Position numbers and translations under genes: made by a program. Below are positions 34,441-43,393 of a DNA stretch of 64,000 bases, in pieces (within the stretch, counting starts at the first letter, position 1; each line of letters opens with the position of its first letter). Source of the DNA: Bordetella flabilis (lineage in GTDB: Bacteria; Pseudomonadota; Gammaproteobacteria; Burkholderiales; Burkholderiaceae_B); assembly GCF_001676725.1 (NCBI RefSeq), contig NZ_CP016172.1:4898001-4962000 (forward strand), in the 5' to 3' direction. Under the pieces are notes generated by a model. It was not told the DNA's origin. It did not search any database and saw only the letters and a program-made list of their open reading frames with translations.

Positions 34441-36108
34441 ATGAGCTCAGCGACCACGCTGGACATTCCAGCCGGCAAACCCGGCTTCCTGGAGAAGGAA
34501 AGAACCATTGCGGGCCCCGGCTTCAACCGCTGGCTTGTTCCGCCCGCCGCGCTGGCGATCCATTTGTGCATCGGCATGGCCTACGGGTTCTCCGTGTTCT
34601 GGCTGCCGCTGTCCAAGGCCCTGGGCGGAACCGCGGCGCTCTCGTGCCCCGCGGACATGAGCCTGTTCGCCGAACTGTTCACCACCAGCTGCGACTGGCG
34701 TATTTCCAGCATGACGGTGACCTACATCCTGTTCTTCGTGCTGCTGGGCTGCTCGGCCGCGGTATGGGGCGGGTGGCTGGAACGCGCCGGACCGCGCAAG
34801 GCCGGTATCGTCTCGGCGCTATGCTGGTGCGGCGGCCTGGTCATCTCGGCCATCGGGGTCTACCTTCATCAGTTGTGGATGCTGTGGGTGGGCTCCGGCG
34901 TGATCGGCGGCGTGGGCCTGGGACTGGGCTATATCTCGCCGGTCAGCACCTTGATCAAGTGGTTTCCCGACCGGCGCGGCATGGCGACCGGCATGGCCAT
35001 CATGGGCTTCGGCGGCGGCGCCATGGTGGGTGCGCCCCTCGCCAACCTGTTGATGCGCCACTACGCCACGCCCAGTTCGCCCGGCGTGTGGCAGACCTTC
35101 CTGACCATGGCGGCCATCTACGCCGTATTCATGGTCGCCGGCGCGCTGTCCTACCGGGTACCGGCATCGAACTGGAAGCCCGAAGGCTGGACGCCCCCGT
35201 CGGCACAGACCAGGAACGCGATGATCACCCACGGCCATGTGCACGTGAAGAAAGTGTGGGGCGTGCCGCAATTCTGGCTGGTCTGGCTGGCGCTGTGCCT
35301 GAACGTGACCGCCGGCATCGGCATTATCGGCATGGCTTCGCCCCTGCTGCAGGAAGTGTTCGGCGGCCGTCTCATCGGCCAGGACGGCCTGACCTTTTCG
35401 CAATTGAACAAGGAACAACTGGCCGCCATCGCGACCATCGCGGCCGGCTTCACCGGACTGCTCAGCCTGTTCAATATTGGCGGCCGCTTCGCCTGGGCCA
35501 GTTTTTCGGACAAGCTGGGCCGCAAGATGACCTATTGCGTCTTCTTCGTCCTGGGCATCGTGCTGTACGCCTCGGTGCCCTGGTCCGCGCATGCCGGCCA
35601 CCTGGCCTTGTTCGTGGGCGCCTTCTGCATCATCCTGTCGATGTACGGCGGCGGCTTCTCCACGGTGCCCGCGTACCTGGCCGACCTGTTCGGCACCCAG
35701 ATGGTGGGCGCCATCCACGGACGCCTGTTGACCGCGTGGTCGGCGGCGGGCATCTTCGGCCCCATACTGATCAGCTATATCCGCGAGTATCAGTTGGCCA
35801 TCGGCGTGCCGCGCGCGCAGGTCTACGACATCACCATGTACATCCTGGCCGGCATCCTGGTGCTGGGGCTGCTGTGCAACCTGGCGATCCGTCCGGTCAA
35901 TCCCAAGCACTTCATGAACGACGAAGAGCTTGCCCGCGAAAAGGCGCTGGCGCATGAGCGCGCCGTGGCCACGCAGGTGCAGGGCGAAGCCATCTCCACC
36001 ACGCGCACACCCGCCATGGCCGTGGCCTTCGGCTGGGCCTGCGTCGGCATCCCGCTGGCCTGGGGCTTTTGGCTCACCCTGCAGCAGGCGGTGGTGCTGT
36101 TCCGGTAA
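34441..36108 (+). CDS. Oxalate/formate antiporter-family MFS transporter
   Basis: A 555-residue carrier with about twelve membrane segments plus an additional hydrophobic segment at the C-terminus (AVAFGWACVGIPLAWGFWL). It belongs to the OxlT-like branch of the MFS (MAYGFSVFWLPLSKALGG, KWFPDRRGMATGMAIMGFGGGAM). The central cytoplasmic loop carries His residues (ITHGHVHVKKVWG). An AAGGAGAAGAC site precedes the ATG. Because it follows the formate dehydrogenase operon on the same strand, formate or a related carboxylate is a reasonable substrate, but this is inferred. A strong terminator follows. Confidence 0.85.
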   Translation: MSSATTLDIPAGKPGFLEKERTIAGPGFNRWLVPPAALAIHLCIGMAYGFSVFWLPLSKALGGTAALSCPADMSLFAELFTTSCDWRISSMTVTYILFFVLLGCSAAVWGGWLERAGPRKAGIVSALCWCGGLVISAIGVYLHQLWMLWVGSGVIGGVGLGLGYISPVSTLIKWFPDRRGMATGMAIMGFGGGAMVGAPLANLLMRHYATPSSPGVWQTFLTMAAIYAVFMVAGALSYRVPASNWKPEGWTPPSAQTRNAMITHGHVHVKKVWGVPQFWLVWLALCLNVTAGIGIIGMASPLLQEVFGGRLIGQDGLTFSQLNKEQLAAIATIAAGFTGLLSLFNIGGRFAWASFSDKLGRKMTYCVFFVLGIVLYASVPWSAHAGHLALFVGAFCIILSMYGGGFSTVPAYLADLFGTQMVGAIHGRLLTAWSAAGIFGPILISYIREYQLAIGVPRAQVYDITMYILAGILVLGLLCNLAIRPVNPKHFMNDEELAREKALAHERAVATQVQGEAISTTRTPAMAVAFGWACVGIPLAWGFWLTLQQAVVLFR

Positions 36109-36129
36109 AGCGGTGCGATCAAGGCCATG

Positions 36130-36166
36130 AAAAACGCCGGTGCCCATTAGGACACCGGCGTTTTTC
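36130..36166. terminator. Bidirectional rho-independent terminator
   Basis: A 13-bp perfect stem (AAAAACGCCGGTG / CACCGGCGTTTTT) with a 10-base loop. T-runs occur on the 3' side of both strands. It lies between the stop codons of the convergent MFS and universal stress protein genes and should end both transcripts. Confidence 0.92.
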
Positions 36167-36210
36167 TTCAGGCGGTCGCGCCATGCGCAGCCACCGGCGA
36201 ACAGGCAAGC

Positions 36211-36681
36211 CTAGGACTTGTCTTTGTCTTCCTTGACGCGGTACACCAGCACCGCCACATGCGCCAGGGAAAGCACCTTGGCGGTCACGCTGCCCAGCAG
36301 CAGCCGCGACAGGCCGCTGCGGCCGTGGCTGCCGATGAAGATCAGGTCGCAGCCGGCATCGGTGGCGGCCTGTACGATGCCATCGGCCACGTTGAAGTTG
36401 GACACCGCGCGCGAGGAGCCCTTCACGCCCGCGGTACTGGCGCGGTCCATGACCTGCTTCAGATAGCGCTGCGATTGCTCGGCGGACGCCTTTTCGTAGT
36501 CTTCGTCGGTGATGGCATAGGCGGCGGCCATGCCGTCGAAACCTATGGTGGCCGCGAAGGGCTGGGTAACATGCAGCGCCACGACTTCGGCGCCCGTCGA
36601 GCGGGCGAAGCAGATCCCCGCATTGGCGGCCTGGGCGGACAGCGGGGACCCGTCGGTGGGAATCAGGATCTTCTTGAACAT
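36211..36681 (-). CDS. Universal stress protein (UspA family)
   Basis: A 156-residue cytoplasmic USP-fold protein (MFKKILIPTDGS at the start). The ATP-binding signature is complete near the C-terminus: GSHGRSGLSRLLLGSVT, so this is an ATP-binding member. The chosen ATG has AAGGAG upstream; an earlier in-frame start would add 21 dissimilar residues. Such proteins aid survival under starvation or oxidative stress. It is a single gene ended by the shared terminator. Confidence 0.93.
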   Translation of the reverse strand: MFKKILIPTDGSPLSAQAANAGICFARSTGAEVVALHVTQPFAATIGFDGMAAAYAITDEDYEKASAEQSQRYLKQVMDRASTAGVKGSSRAVSNFNVADGIVQAATDAGCDLIFIGSHGRSGLSRLLLGSVTAKVLSLAHVAVLVYRVKEDKDKS

Positions 36682-36795
36682 GGCCTGCTCCTTGTTTTTC
36701 GGTGAATCCATCCTACCGGAAAACCGTGCGCGGCGGCAGAGCACCTACCCGGGGTCGCGCCTGGGGTCTACCCTGAGATCGAGCCGGGGTTGAAG

Positions 36796-37146
36796 CTACC
36801 TTTGGGGCGTTTGCTGCGCGGCGACATACAGGTTGGTGCAGCGGGTCCCCGTGCGGCAATACGCCAGCACCGGGCCGGGCAAGGTGCGCAGCAATTCCGC
36901 GAAGCGGCTGACGTCCTCGGCGGTCATGCCGCCGCTGACCACCGGCTGGTACTCGACCTGCAGGCCGGCATTGAGGGCCGCCTGCGATACGTCGGCGGCC
37001 GTCGGCTGCTGCGGTCCGCCTTCATAGTCCGGGCGGTTGATGATGACGCTCTTGTAGCCGGCCGCGGCAACGGCCGCCATGTCGTCGGGCGACAATTGCG
37101 GCGCGACGGCGAAGGTGTCGGAGAGGCGATTGATGGGAACGGACAT
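36796..37146 (-). CDS. Beta-lactamase hydrolase-like (TIGR01244/DUF442) sulfurtransferase-phosphatase protein
   Basis: A 116-residue protein with a dual-specificity-phosphatase-like fold. The signature loop CRTGTRC (Cys, then Arg five residues later) is intact within GPVLAYCRTGTRCTNLY. The N-terminal part (FAVAPQLSPDDM, SVIINRPDYEGGPQQP) matches the Blh/DUF442 family, whose members are linked to sulfide or persulfide handling (for example BigR-regulated operons). No persulfide dioxygenase gene is adjacent here, so the role is open. Confidence 0.85.
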   Translation of the reverse strand: MSVPINRLSDTFAVAPQLSPDDMAAVAAAGYKSVIINRPDYEGGPQQPTAADVSQAALNAGLQVEYQPVVSGGMTAEDVSRFAELLRTLPGPVLAYCRTGTRCTNLYVAAQQTPQR

Positions 37147-37296
37147 GGCGATTTTCCTTCTATGCGTCTATGGATAGGGCCGTGCCGCCGCACGACGTGA
37201 CAATACGCCGCGAAACGCCGCGCAACGCCGGCGACGGAATGGATACGATCCAGTATAGGCGTCCCGGATGACGGTGGCCATGCTGCCGGCGCGCCG

Positions 37297-38751
37297 TTAT
37301 GCGCCGCGCGCGGCCGGGGCACGCATCAGGTCCTCGACCATGCGCCAGGCCGCATCGTTGTCCACCATGCTGGCGGAGAATCGCAGATACGTCGAAGGGG
37401 CCTGAGTGGGAGAGAACAGCGTCCCGGGCGCCAGCAACAGGTTGCGCTCGGCCGCCGCCCGCGCCAGCCCTTCGGCATCGCGGCCGCAGTCGGCCCAGAT
37501 GAACATGCCGGCATGCGGCATCTGCGGCACCTCGAAGCCCCGTTCCAGCAGCAGCTTCACGCAGCGTTCGCGCGCCACGTCGACGCGCGCGCGCACCCGT
37601 TCGACGTGGCGGCGGAACTGGCCCTCGGCCAGGATGCGGTGGATCACGCGCTCTCCCAGCTCCGACGAAGTCAGGCCCGACAGCATTTTCAATTCGGCGA
37701 GTTTCTCCAGCAGGGCGGGCGCGGCCGCGACGTAGCCGACCCGCAGGCTGGGCGCCAGCATCTTGGAAAAACCGCCCACCAGCATCACCCGGTTCAACCG
37801 GTCCAGCACCGACAGCCGCATCGCGTTGCCGGGGTGCAGTTCCGAATAGGTATCGTCTTCCACCAGCATGAAGTCGTGCCGCTCGGCGATGCGCAGGATG
37901 TCGTAGGCCGTGCCCGCCGACAGCGTGTGCCCGGTGGGATTGTGGACGACGCTGTTGACGATGAAGAGCTTGGGCCGGTGCTGCGCCGCCAACCGTTCCA
38001 GGGCCTCCACGTCCGGCCCCGCCGGGGTGCGCGGCACGCCGATGACGCGCGCGCCCACCGCGGCCAGGCGGCCGAAGATCACGAACCAGGCCGGGTCCTC
38101 CACCAGCACGGCATCGCCTGGCCCTACCAGCAGGCGGGCGATCAGGTCCAGCCCATGGGTGACGCCGGCCGTGGTCAATAGATTGTGTTCGGGATGCGCC
38201 GGCACGCCGAGGCCTTGCAGGAGGGCCGCGATCTGCTGGCGCAGGGCCGGGTAACCTTGCGGCTGGCCGTAGGAAAGGAGGTTGTTGCGCACCGTGCGCC
38301 CAACCGCGCGGACGGCGCCTGCAACCATGTCGGCGTCCAGCCATTCGGGCGGCAACAGTCCCGCGCCACCCGGCATGCCGGGGCCGACAGTCTCGCGGAA
38401 CATGCTGCGCAACAGCCAGGCGATGTCGATGCGCGCCGGCGCATCCAGCGCTGCCGGCGGCGCCGGCACCGCCGCCGATCGCGCGGGGCTGCGTGCCGCA
38501 ACGAAAAACCCCGCGCCGCGGCGCGACTGCACCAGTCCGCTGGCAGCCAGGCGGTCGTAGGCTTCCACGACCGTGAAGCGGCTGACCCCAGCCTGTTCGG
38601 CCATGGCCCTGATCGAGGGCAGGCGCGAGCCCGGACGCAAGCCTTCGTCTTCGATGCGGCGCGTCAGCGCATCCACCAGTTGGGCGGCCAGCGTGACGTC
38701 ATTGCCGCGCACGGGGCGCCAGCGGGACGGCGAGTCGGAGGAAAGTGTCAT
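37297..38751 (-). CDS. MocR-family regulator (GntR helix-turn-helix fused to aminotransferase)
   Basis: A 484-residue protein. Residues about 10-80 form a GntR winged helix (SRLPSIRAMAEQAGVSRFTVVEAYDRLAASG); residues about 120-480 are a fold-type I aminotransferase domain with the PLP-binding lysine expected in GGFSKMLAP. MocR proteins use PLP or an amino-acid adduct as a signal. ATG at 38751 is chosen because the GntR domain follows at once; earlier starts run through the promoter. It is divergent from two exporter genes with 130 bases between, which suggests it controls them. Confidence 0.9.
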   Translation of the reverse strand: MTLSSDSPSRWRPVRGNDVTLAAQLVDALTRRIEDEGLRPGSRLPSIRAMAEQAGVSRFTVVEAYDRLAASGLVQSRRGAGFFVAARSPARSAAVPAPPAALDAPARIDIAWLLRSMFRETVGPGMPGGAGLLPPEWLDADMVAGAVRAVGRTVRNNLLSYGQPQGYPALRQQIAALLQGLGVPAHPEHNLLTTAGVTHGLDLIARLLVGPGDAVLVEDPAWFVIFGRLAAVGARVIGVPRTPAGPDVEALERLAAQHRPKLFIVNSVVHNPTGHTLSAGTAYDILRIAERHDFMLVEDDTYSELHPGNAMRLSVLDRLNRVMLVGGFSKMLAPSLRVGYVAAAPALLEKLAELKMLSGLTSSELGERVIHRILAEGQFRRHVERVRARVDVARERCVKLLLERGFEVPQMPHAGMFIWADCGRDAEGLARAAAERNLLLAPGTLFSPTQAPSTYLRFSASMVDNDAAWRMVEDLMRAPAARGA

Positions 38752-38791
38752 GGTGGGAAAGGCAGGCCAGTTATGCCAGTGAACTGGAGAT

Positions 38792-38812
38792 CTGTACCGG
38801 TACTGTACTGGT
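38792..38812. promoter_or_regulatory. CTGTAC repeats in the MocR-EamA intergenic region
   Basis: Two direct copies of CTGTAC, 11 bases apart (38792-38797 and 38803-38808), surround a 10-base palindrome GTACCGGTAC (38794-38803) and are followed by TGG. One-helical-turn direct repeats in a divergent promoter are a pattern reported for MocR-type regulators. Assigned as a candidate operator from position and symmetry. Confidence 0.5.
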
Positions 38813-38881
38813 TGGTGTGCGTAGAGTGTCAGTTCCCGAGCCCGCGTGCAAGTGCCGTGGCCTCCGTATCTTCCCTTGGAT

Positions 38882-39811
38882 ATGACCATGCCGCGCAATG
38901 TCGCCCCTTCGGTTACCCTGCCCGCCGCGCCGGTGGCGCCCCACCACTGGGAGGGCTACGGGGCGGCCTTCGTGGGGGTGCTGGTATTCAGCCTGACATT
39001 GCCGATGTCGCGCATCGCGGTGGCCGAGCTGCATCCCCTGCTGGTCGGGCTGGGGCGCGCGGTGGTGGCGGCCGTACCGGCCGGACTGCTGTTGTGGCTG
39101 ACGCGCAGCCGCTTGCCGGCACGAGCCGAATGGCCTGGCGTGATCCTGGCGGCATTGGGCGTCGTGGCCGGATGGCCGGTGGCCTCGACGCTGGCCATGC
39201 AAACCGTGCCGGCCGCGCATGGCGCGGTGGTCAACGGACTGCTGCCGCTTGCGACGGCCGCCTTCGCCGCCCTGGGCAGCGGGGAACGCCCGCCCCGCCG
39301 CTTCTGGTTCTGGGCAATGGCGGGCGCGGCCCTGGTCGCGGCGTTCGCCCTGCGCGAAGGCGGCGGCGCACTGCAGGTCGGCGACGTCTGGCTGCTCGTG
39401 GCCACCGTCCTGGGCGGCATGGGCTACGCGGAAGGCGCGCGCGTGTCCCGCACACTGGGCGGCTGGCGCACCATCTGCTGGGCGCTGGTCGTCAGCGCGC
39501 CCTTTCTCATAGGCCCGGTGGCGTGGATGGCCGCGCAGGTAACCGCGGCACCGTCGCCGGCGGTATGGCTGGCGCTGGCCTACCTGTCCTTCGGTTCGAT
39601 GTTCCTGGGCTTTTTCGCGTGGTATCGGGGGCTGGCGCGCGGCGGCATCGCGCGGGTCGGCCAGGTGCAGTTGCTGCAGCCGTTCATCACCGTCGTGGCG
39701 GCAGCCCTCCTGTTCGGCGAAACGGTGACGCTCGCCACGCTTTTGTTCGCAGTGGCCGTCATCGGGGTGATCGCCGCGGGGCGCCGCGCCGCCGCGCGAG
39801 GAGGCCGATGA
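38882..39811 (+). CDS. EamA-family (DMT) exporter
   Basis: A 309-residue inner-membrane protein with ten predicted membrane segments and two EamA repeats (first: GYGAAFVGVLVFSLTLPMSRIAV; second: GDVWLLVATVLGGMGYAEGARV). The DMT family exports amino acids and other metabolites. Two ATG codons lie six bases apart (38882, 38888); neither has a strong ribosome-binding site. Its stop overlaps the start of the LysE gene (ATGA), so the exporters are co-translated, probably under control of the divergent MocR protein. Confidence 0.88.
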   Translation: MTMPRNVAPSVTLPAAPVAPHHWEGYGAAFVGVLVFSLTLPMSRIAVAELHPLLVGLGRAVVAAVPAGLLLWLTRSRLPARAEWPGVILAALGVVAGWPVASTLAMQTVPAAHGAVVNGLLPLATAAFAALGSGERPPRRFWFWAMAGAALVAAFALREGGGALQVGDVWLLVATVLGGMGYAEGARVSRTLGGWRTICWALVVSAPFLIGPVAWMAAQVTAAPSPAVWLALAYLSFGSMFLGFFAWYRGLARGGIARVGQVQLLQPFITVVAAALLFGETVTLATLLFAVAVIGVIAAGRRAAARGGR

Positions 39812-40461
39812 CGATGGACCTGACCGAGACGATTCCGCTGCTGTCGGGCAGCCTGCTGGGACCGCTGGCGCTGTTCGCGCTGGTGAGCTCGATCACGCCG
39901 GGACCCAACAACATCATGCTGGCGTCTTCCGGCTTGAATTTCGGCTTCCGCCGATCGATGCCGCACATGCTGGGCGTCAACCTGGGATTCACGCTGATGA
40001 TCCTGCTGGTGGGCGCGGGGCTGGGTGCGGTGTTCCACAGCATGCCGCTGCTCTACACGCTGTTGAAGTACGCGGGCGCCGCCTACCTGCTCTACCTGGC
40101 GTGGAAGATCGCCACCGCCGGACAGATCGAGGAAGGCGCCCGGGGCGCGCGGCCGATCACCTTCATGCAGGCCGCCGCTTTCCAATGGGTCAATCCGAAG
40201 GCCTGGGTCATGGTGGTGGGACTGGCCGCGACCTATATTCCGGAATCCGGTTTCTTCCTGAACCTGATCGTGGCGGCGCTGGTGTGCGCGGTCGTCAACC
40301 TGCCCAGCATCGGCGTCTGGGTGACTTTCGGCACGGCGCTGCGCCGGGTCCTGCGCCAACCTGCGGCCGTGCGGGCCTTCAACGTGGGCATGGCCGCGCT
40401 GCTGGTGATTTCGCTGTATCCGATTGCCCTGGAACTGGCGGCGCACTTCGCGCCGCGCTAA
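39808..40461 (+). CDS. LysE-family translocator
   Basis: A 217-residue inner-membrane exporter of the LysE/RhtB family with about six membrane segments. The N-terminal signature SSITPGPNNIMLASSGLNFGFRRSMPHMLGV is typical, as is FQWVNPKAWVM in the middle. A GCGAGGAGG site precedes the ATG at 39808. Substrates in this family are amino acids or related metabolites. The stop codon overlaps the stop of the opposite-strand gene at 40458. Confidence 0.92.
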   Translation: MTMDLTETIPLLSGSLLGPLALFALVSSITPGPNNIMLASSGLNFGFRRSMPHMLGVNLGFTLMILLVGAGLGAVFHSMPLLYTLLKYAGAAYLLYLAWKIATAGQIEEGARGARPITFMQAAAFQWVNPKAWVMVVGLAATYIPESGFFLNLIVAALVCAVVNLPSIGVWVTFGTALRRVLRQPAAVRAFNVGMAALLVISLYPIALELAAHFAPR

Positions 40462-41090
40462 GCCCGCCGCACGACCCTGACCTTGCCGCTGTTGCCGCCG
40501 CCGCAGAAGAAACGGTCGGCGCCGTCGGCCTCCAGCCCCGAAACGCCCACGCCAGGCGGCATTTCGAGCGACTCCAGCACTTCCCCGCTGCGCGGATCGA
40601 TACGACGGAGATCGCTGGCCTCGGCTTCCCATGTGCCATGCCAAAGCTCGCCCTCTACCCAGGTCACACCGGTGACGTAGCGGTTCGATTCGATGGTGCG
40701 CAGGATCGCGCCCGTCTCCGGATCGATCTGGTGGATTTTGCGGCCGCGGTACTGGCCCACCCAGAGCGTGCCTTCCGCCCATGCCAGTCCGGCATCGTCA
40801 CCCCCGCCACCGGGTGCGGGGATGGTCGCCAGGACCGCGCCGCTGTCCGGATCGATCTTCAGGATCCGGTCGCCCGAGATCTGGAACAGGTGGTGGCCGT
40901 CATAGGCCGTTCCCGCGTTCGCGGGAGCATCGATGGAACGCTGTGTCTGGCCGCTCGCGGGGTCGAAGGCCAGCAGCTGGTCACCCGTGGCGAACCAGAC
41001 GTGCCGGCCGTCATAGGTGACGCCATGTACGGCGTCGACGCCCGGGAACGGGCCATATTCGCGATCGATCTGGGCAGGTTTGGTTTTCAT
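40458..41090 (-). CDS. Beta-propeller protein of unknown function (PQQ/Vgb-like repeats)
   Basis: A 210-residue protein without signal peptide, made of about five short blade-like repeats of the form (V/L)WxG..(R/G)xIxxIDPxTGxVL (for example LLAFDPASGQT, ILKIDPDSGAVL, IHQIDPETGAIL, LRRIDPRSGEVL). The pattern resembles streptogramin lyase (Vgb)-like and glutamine-cyclotransferase-like propellers, but no catalytic residues can be assigned. It starts nine bases after the stop of the regulator gene at 41100 on the same strand, so they are probably one operon. Confidence 0.65.
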   Translation of the reverse strand: MKTKPAQIDREYGPFPGVDAVHGVTYDGRHVWFATGDQLLAFDPASGQTQRSIDAPANAGTAYDGHHLFQISGDRILKIDPDSGAVLATIPAPGGGGDDAGLAWAEGTLWVGQYRGRKIHQIDPETGAILRTIESNRYVTGVTWVEGELWHGTWEAEASDLRRIDPRSGEVLESLEMPPGVGVSGLEADGADRFFCGGGNSGKVRVVRRA

Positions 41091-41099
41091 GTGGGCATC

Positions 41100-42320
41100 C
41101 TAGTCCATCGGCAGCGGCGCAGGGAGTAACAAGGTCGTCGCGAATCCATGCAGCGGCCGCGCCATCCAGCGCCGTGCCCTACCCCGGCCGACGAAGTGGA
41201 TGGCGCCCGCCGCGGCCAGCGACTCCAGCGCCCGCTGCACGGTACGCTGGCTATCCCCCAGGGCCAGCGCCAGCGCCGAGCTGGACCACGCCTCGCCGTC
41301 CGCCAGAAATGCCAGCACCGCCGCGTGCGGCACGTCCACCGGACGTGCCAGCACCAACACTTCCGGGGCACGGCGCGGCGCCAGCGCAAAGCCTTGCCGG
41401 GTCGCCGTTACCTCGGCCAGGTCGCGCAACAACGTCCGCAGCCGCCCCATTTCCACGCGCAGCCGTGCACGGTGCGATTCGTCCGCGGACCGGGCCCGGA
41501 ATGCGCGTGCGATGAGCATCCCGCGCGGTACGTCGGCCGGCCAGGCCTCGGCCAGCGCATGCGCCAGCGCGAACAAGACCGGCCGGCTCGCCAATGGGAC
41601 GGCGATGCCGGCCTGGCGCACCACATGCCGGCAGGCGTCCACGACCAGCGCATCCGATGCCAGCACGGCTTCCACCTCGTCGAGCCGGAGCAGCCGTTCC
41701 CCGCCCCCCGCGACCAGCCGCGCCGCCGGCATGTCCAAGGCCGCGCGGGCGCTTTCGACCTCGGCTTGCAGGGCGGGAATACCGGCTTCGTCAGCCGCGC
41801 GGCGGGCTTGCACCAGCGCTTCGCGCGCCGCCCGGGCACGCACGCGGCGCATGGCGACCCCGGCGGCCAGCAAGGCATGGACGGCCCTGCTTGCCGCGGG
41901 CAGGGCCACCGGATCCAATGCGGCGAGCACATGCTCGGCCTCGTCCAGCCGGCCGGTCAGGAGCAGATACCGTACGTGCAGACAGCGCGCATGCGCGGCG
42001 TTGCGCCGATCGCCATGCGCATCCAGTGTCATGCGGGCCGCATCCAGCGCCTTCGCGGGCCAGCCGAGGTCGCGCGCAGCCAGCGCAATCTCCGCTTCCG
42101 CCACCACGCACCGGGCGCGCGCCACCACATCCCTGACGCCGAAGGCGCGCGCCGCGCTGCGTACCAGCGCCTGCGCGCGCACGAAATCGCCCAACTGCGC
42201 CATGGCAATGCCGCGCAGCGCCAGCGCGGAGGCGTCGTCGCGCAGCGCGACCTGGTTCAGCGCGCCCAGCGGGTCACCCGCCGCCAGCGAGCGCGCCGCA
42301 GCCCTCATCTTCTGGTCCAC
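41100..42320 (-). CDS. Winged-helix regulator with TPR-like N-terminal region
   Basis: A 406-residue, Ala- and Arg-rich protein. The first 250 residues are helical, with repeat-like units (DPLGALNQVAL, GDFVRAQALVRSAARAF, GRLDEAEHVLAAL), consistent with TPR-type helices. The C-terminal 100 residues contain a helix-turn-helix candidate (AWSSSALALALGDSQRTVQRALESLAAAGAIHFVGRGRARRW). It reads from a GTG start; an ATG four codons later is possible. I know no named family member. Position suggests it regulates the propeller gene behind it or the divergent DUF2182 gene. Confidence 0.6.
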   Translation of the reverse strand: MDQKMRAAARSLAAGDPLGALNQVALRDDASALALRGIAMAQLGDFVRAQALVRSAARAFGVRDVVARARCVVAEAEIALAARDLGWPAKALDAARMTLDAHGDRRNAAHARCLHVRYLLLTGRLDEAEHVLAALDPVALPAASRAVHALLAAGVAMRRVRARAAREALVQARRAADEAGIPALQAEVESARAALDMPAARLVAGGGERLLRLDEVEAVLASDALVVDACRHVVRQAGIAVPLASRPVLFALAHALAEAWPADVPRGMLIARAFRARSADESHRARLRVEMGRLRTLLRDLAEVTATRQGFALAPRRAPEVLVLARPVDVPHAAVLAFLADGEAWSSSALALALGDSQRTVQRALESLAAAGAIHFVGRGRARRWMARPLHGFATTLLLPAPLPMD

Positions 42321-42486
42321 TGGATTCCCGCCACACTTGTCACTCCCAGCCTGCGCTGCCCCGGCCTAATCTATCACGGCCCCCACGCAGCGCGCCGATG
42401 GAACGCAGGGTGTTCGCCCCGGCGCGGCATCACGCAGGACACGCGCTGCGGGCCCGGCCCGAACCACCGCGGAGCAGAGGATCCCG

Positions 42487-43350
42487 ATGGACATGCACAC
42501 AAACCCCCCGCCCCCGCCGTACCCAACGCCGGCGCGCGCTGCGCGGCGGCGGTTCATCGGCATCTCGACGCTGCTTTTCCTGGGCGGCGTCACCGCGACG
42601 CTCGCCTCACATGCGGCCTTGCCGGCGTGGGCGGGCATCCCGCTGTGCGGGGGCGGGACGATGTCCATGACCTGGATGCGCATGCCGGGACAGACCTGGC
42701 TGGACGCCGGACTCGCCTTCGTGGCCATGTGGGTCGCGATGATGACCGCCATGATGCTGCCCGCGCTGGCGCCCATGCTGTGGCGCTATCGGCTCGCGGT
42801 CGAGCGCGGCGTTTCGCGCCATGGCGAACCGGCGCGGCCGCGCGCGGGCGAGGCACGCCTGGACGGGCTCGCCGCATTGGCCGGCCTGGGCTATCTGGCG
42901 GTATGGACGGCGTTCGGCGTGGCCATCTTTCCGATCGGCGCGGCGGTAGGCGCCGCCGCGATGCGACTGCCCGCGCTGGCGCAAGCCATGCCGCTCGCGC
43001 AGGGCGTGGTCGTGGTACTCGGGGGAGTACTGCAATGCAGCCCATGGAAAGCACGCCATCTTGCCGGCTCTCTGCGGACACCGGACCCGGACCGCGGCTT
43101 GCCCGCCGACCCGGGTACCGCCTGGCGTCACGGCATGCGCCTGGGCCTGCACTGCGGCTCCTGCTGCGCGGGCCTGACGGCCGTCCTGCTGGCCATGGGC
43201 ATCATGGACCTGGCCGCGATGGCCCTCGTCACGGCGGCCATCACAGCCGAACGGGTCGCCCCCGGCGGCGCACGGGTCGCACGCGGCATTGGGGCCGTCA
43301 CCCTCGTCGGCGGCCTGTACCTCGGGTTGCGAGCGATCACCGGCGCGTGA
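42487..43350 (+). CDS. DUF2182 integral membrane protein
   Basis: A 287-residue protein with about seven membrane segments. The family signature MWVAMMTAMMLPALAPM and the cysteine motif LHCGSCCAGL are both present, as is the Trp/Met-rich MTWMRMPGQ loop. DUF2182 proteins are described as putative metal-binding membrane proteins, often next to DUF1326 proteins; no DUF1326 gene is visible here. Met, Cys and His in membrane loops would suit copper or another soft metal, which is inference. It is divergent from the regulator at 41100. Confidence 0.8.
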   Translation: MDMHTNPPPPPYPTPARAARRRFIGISTLLFLGGVTATLASHAALPAWAGIPLCGGGTMSMTWMRMPGQTWLDAGLAFVAMWVAMMTAMMLPALAPMLWRYRLAVERGVSRHGEPARPRAGEARLDGLAALAGLGYLAVWTAFGVAIFPIGAAVGAAAMRLPALAQAMPLAQGVVVVLGGVLQCSPWKARHLAGSLRTPDPDRGLPADPGTAWRHGMRLGLHCGSCCAGLTAVLLAMGIMDLAAMALVTAAITAERVAPGGARVARGIGAVTLVGGLYLGLRAITGA

Positions 43351-43393
43351 ACAAGCCCCGGGAACCGGGCTCCCGGCCGGCGGTCTATACGCC

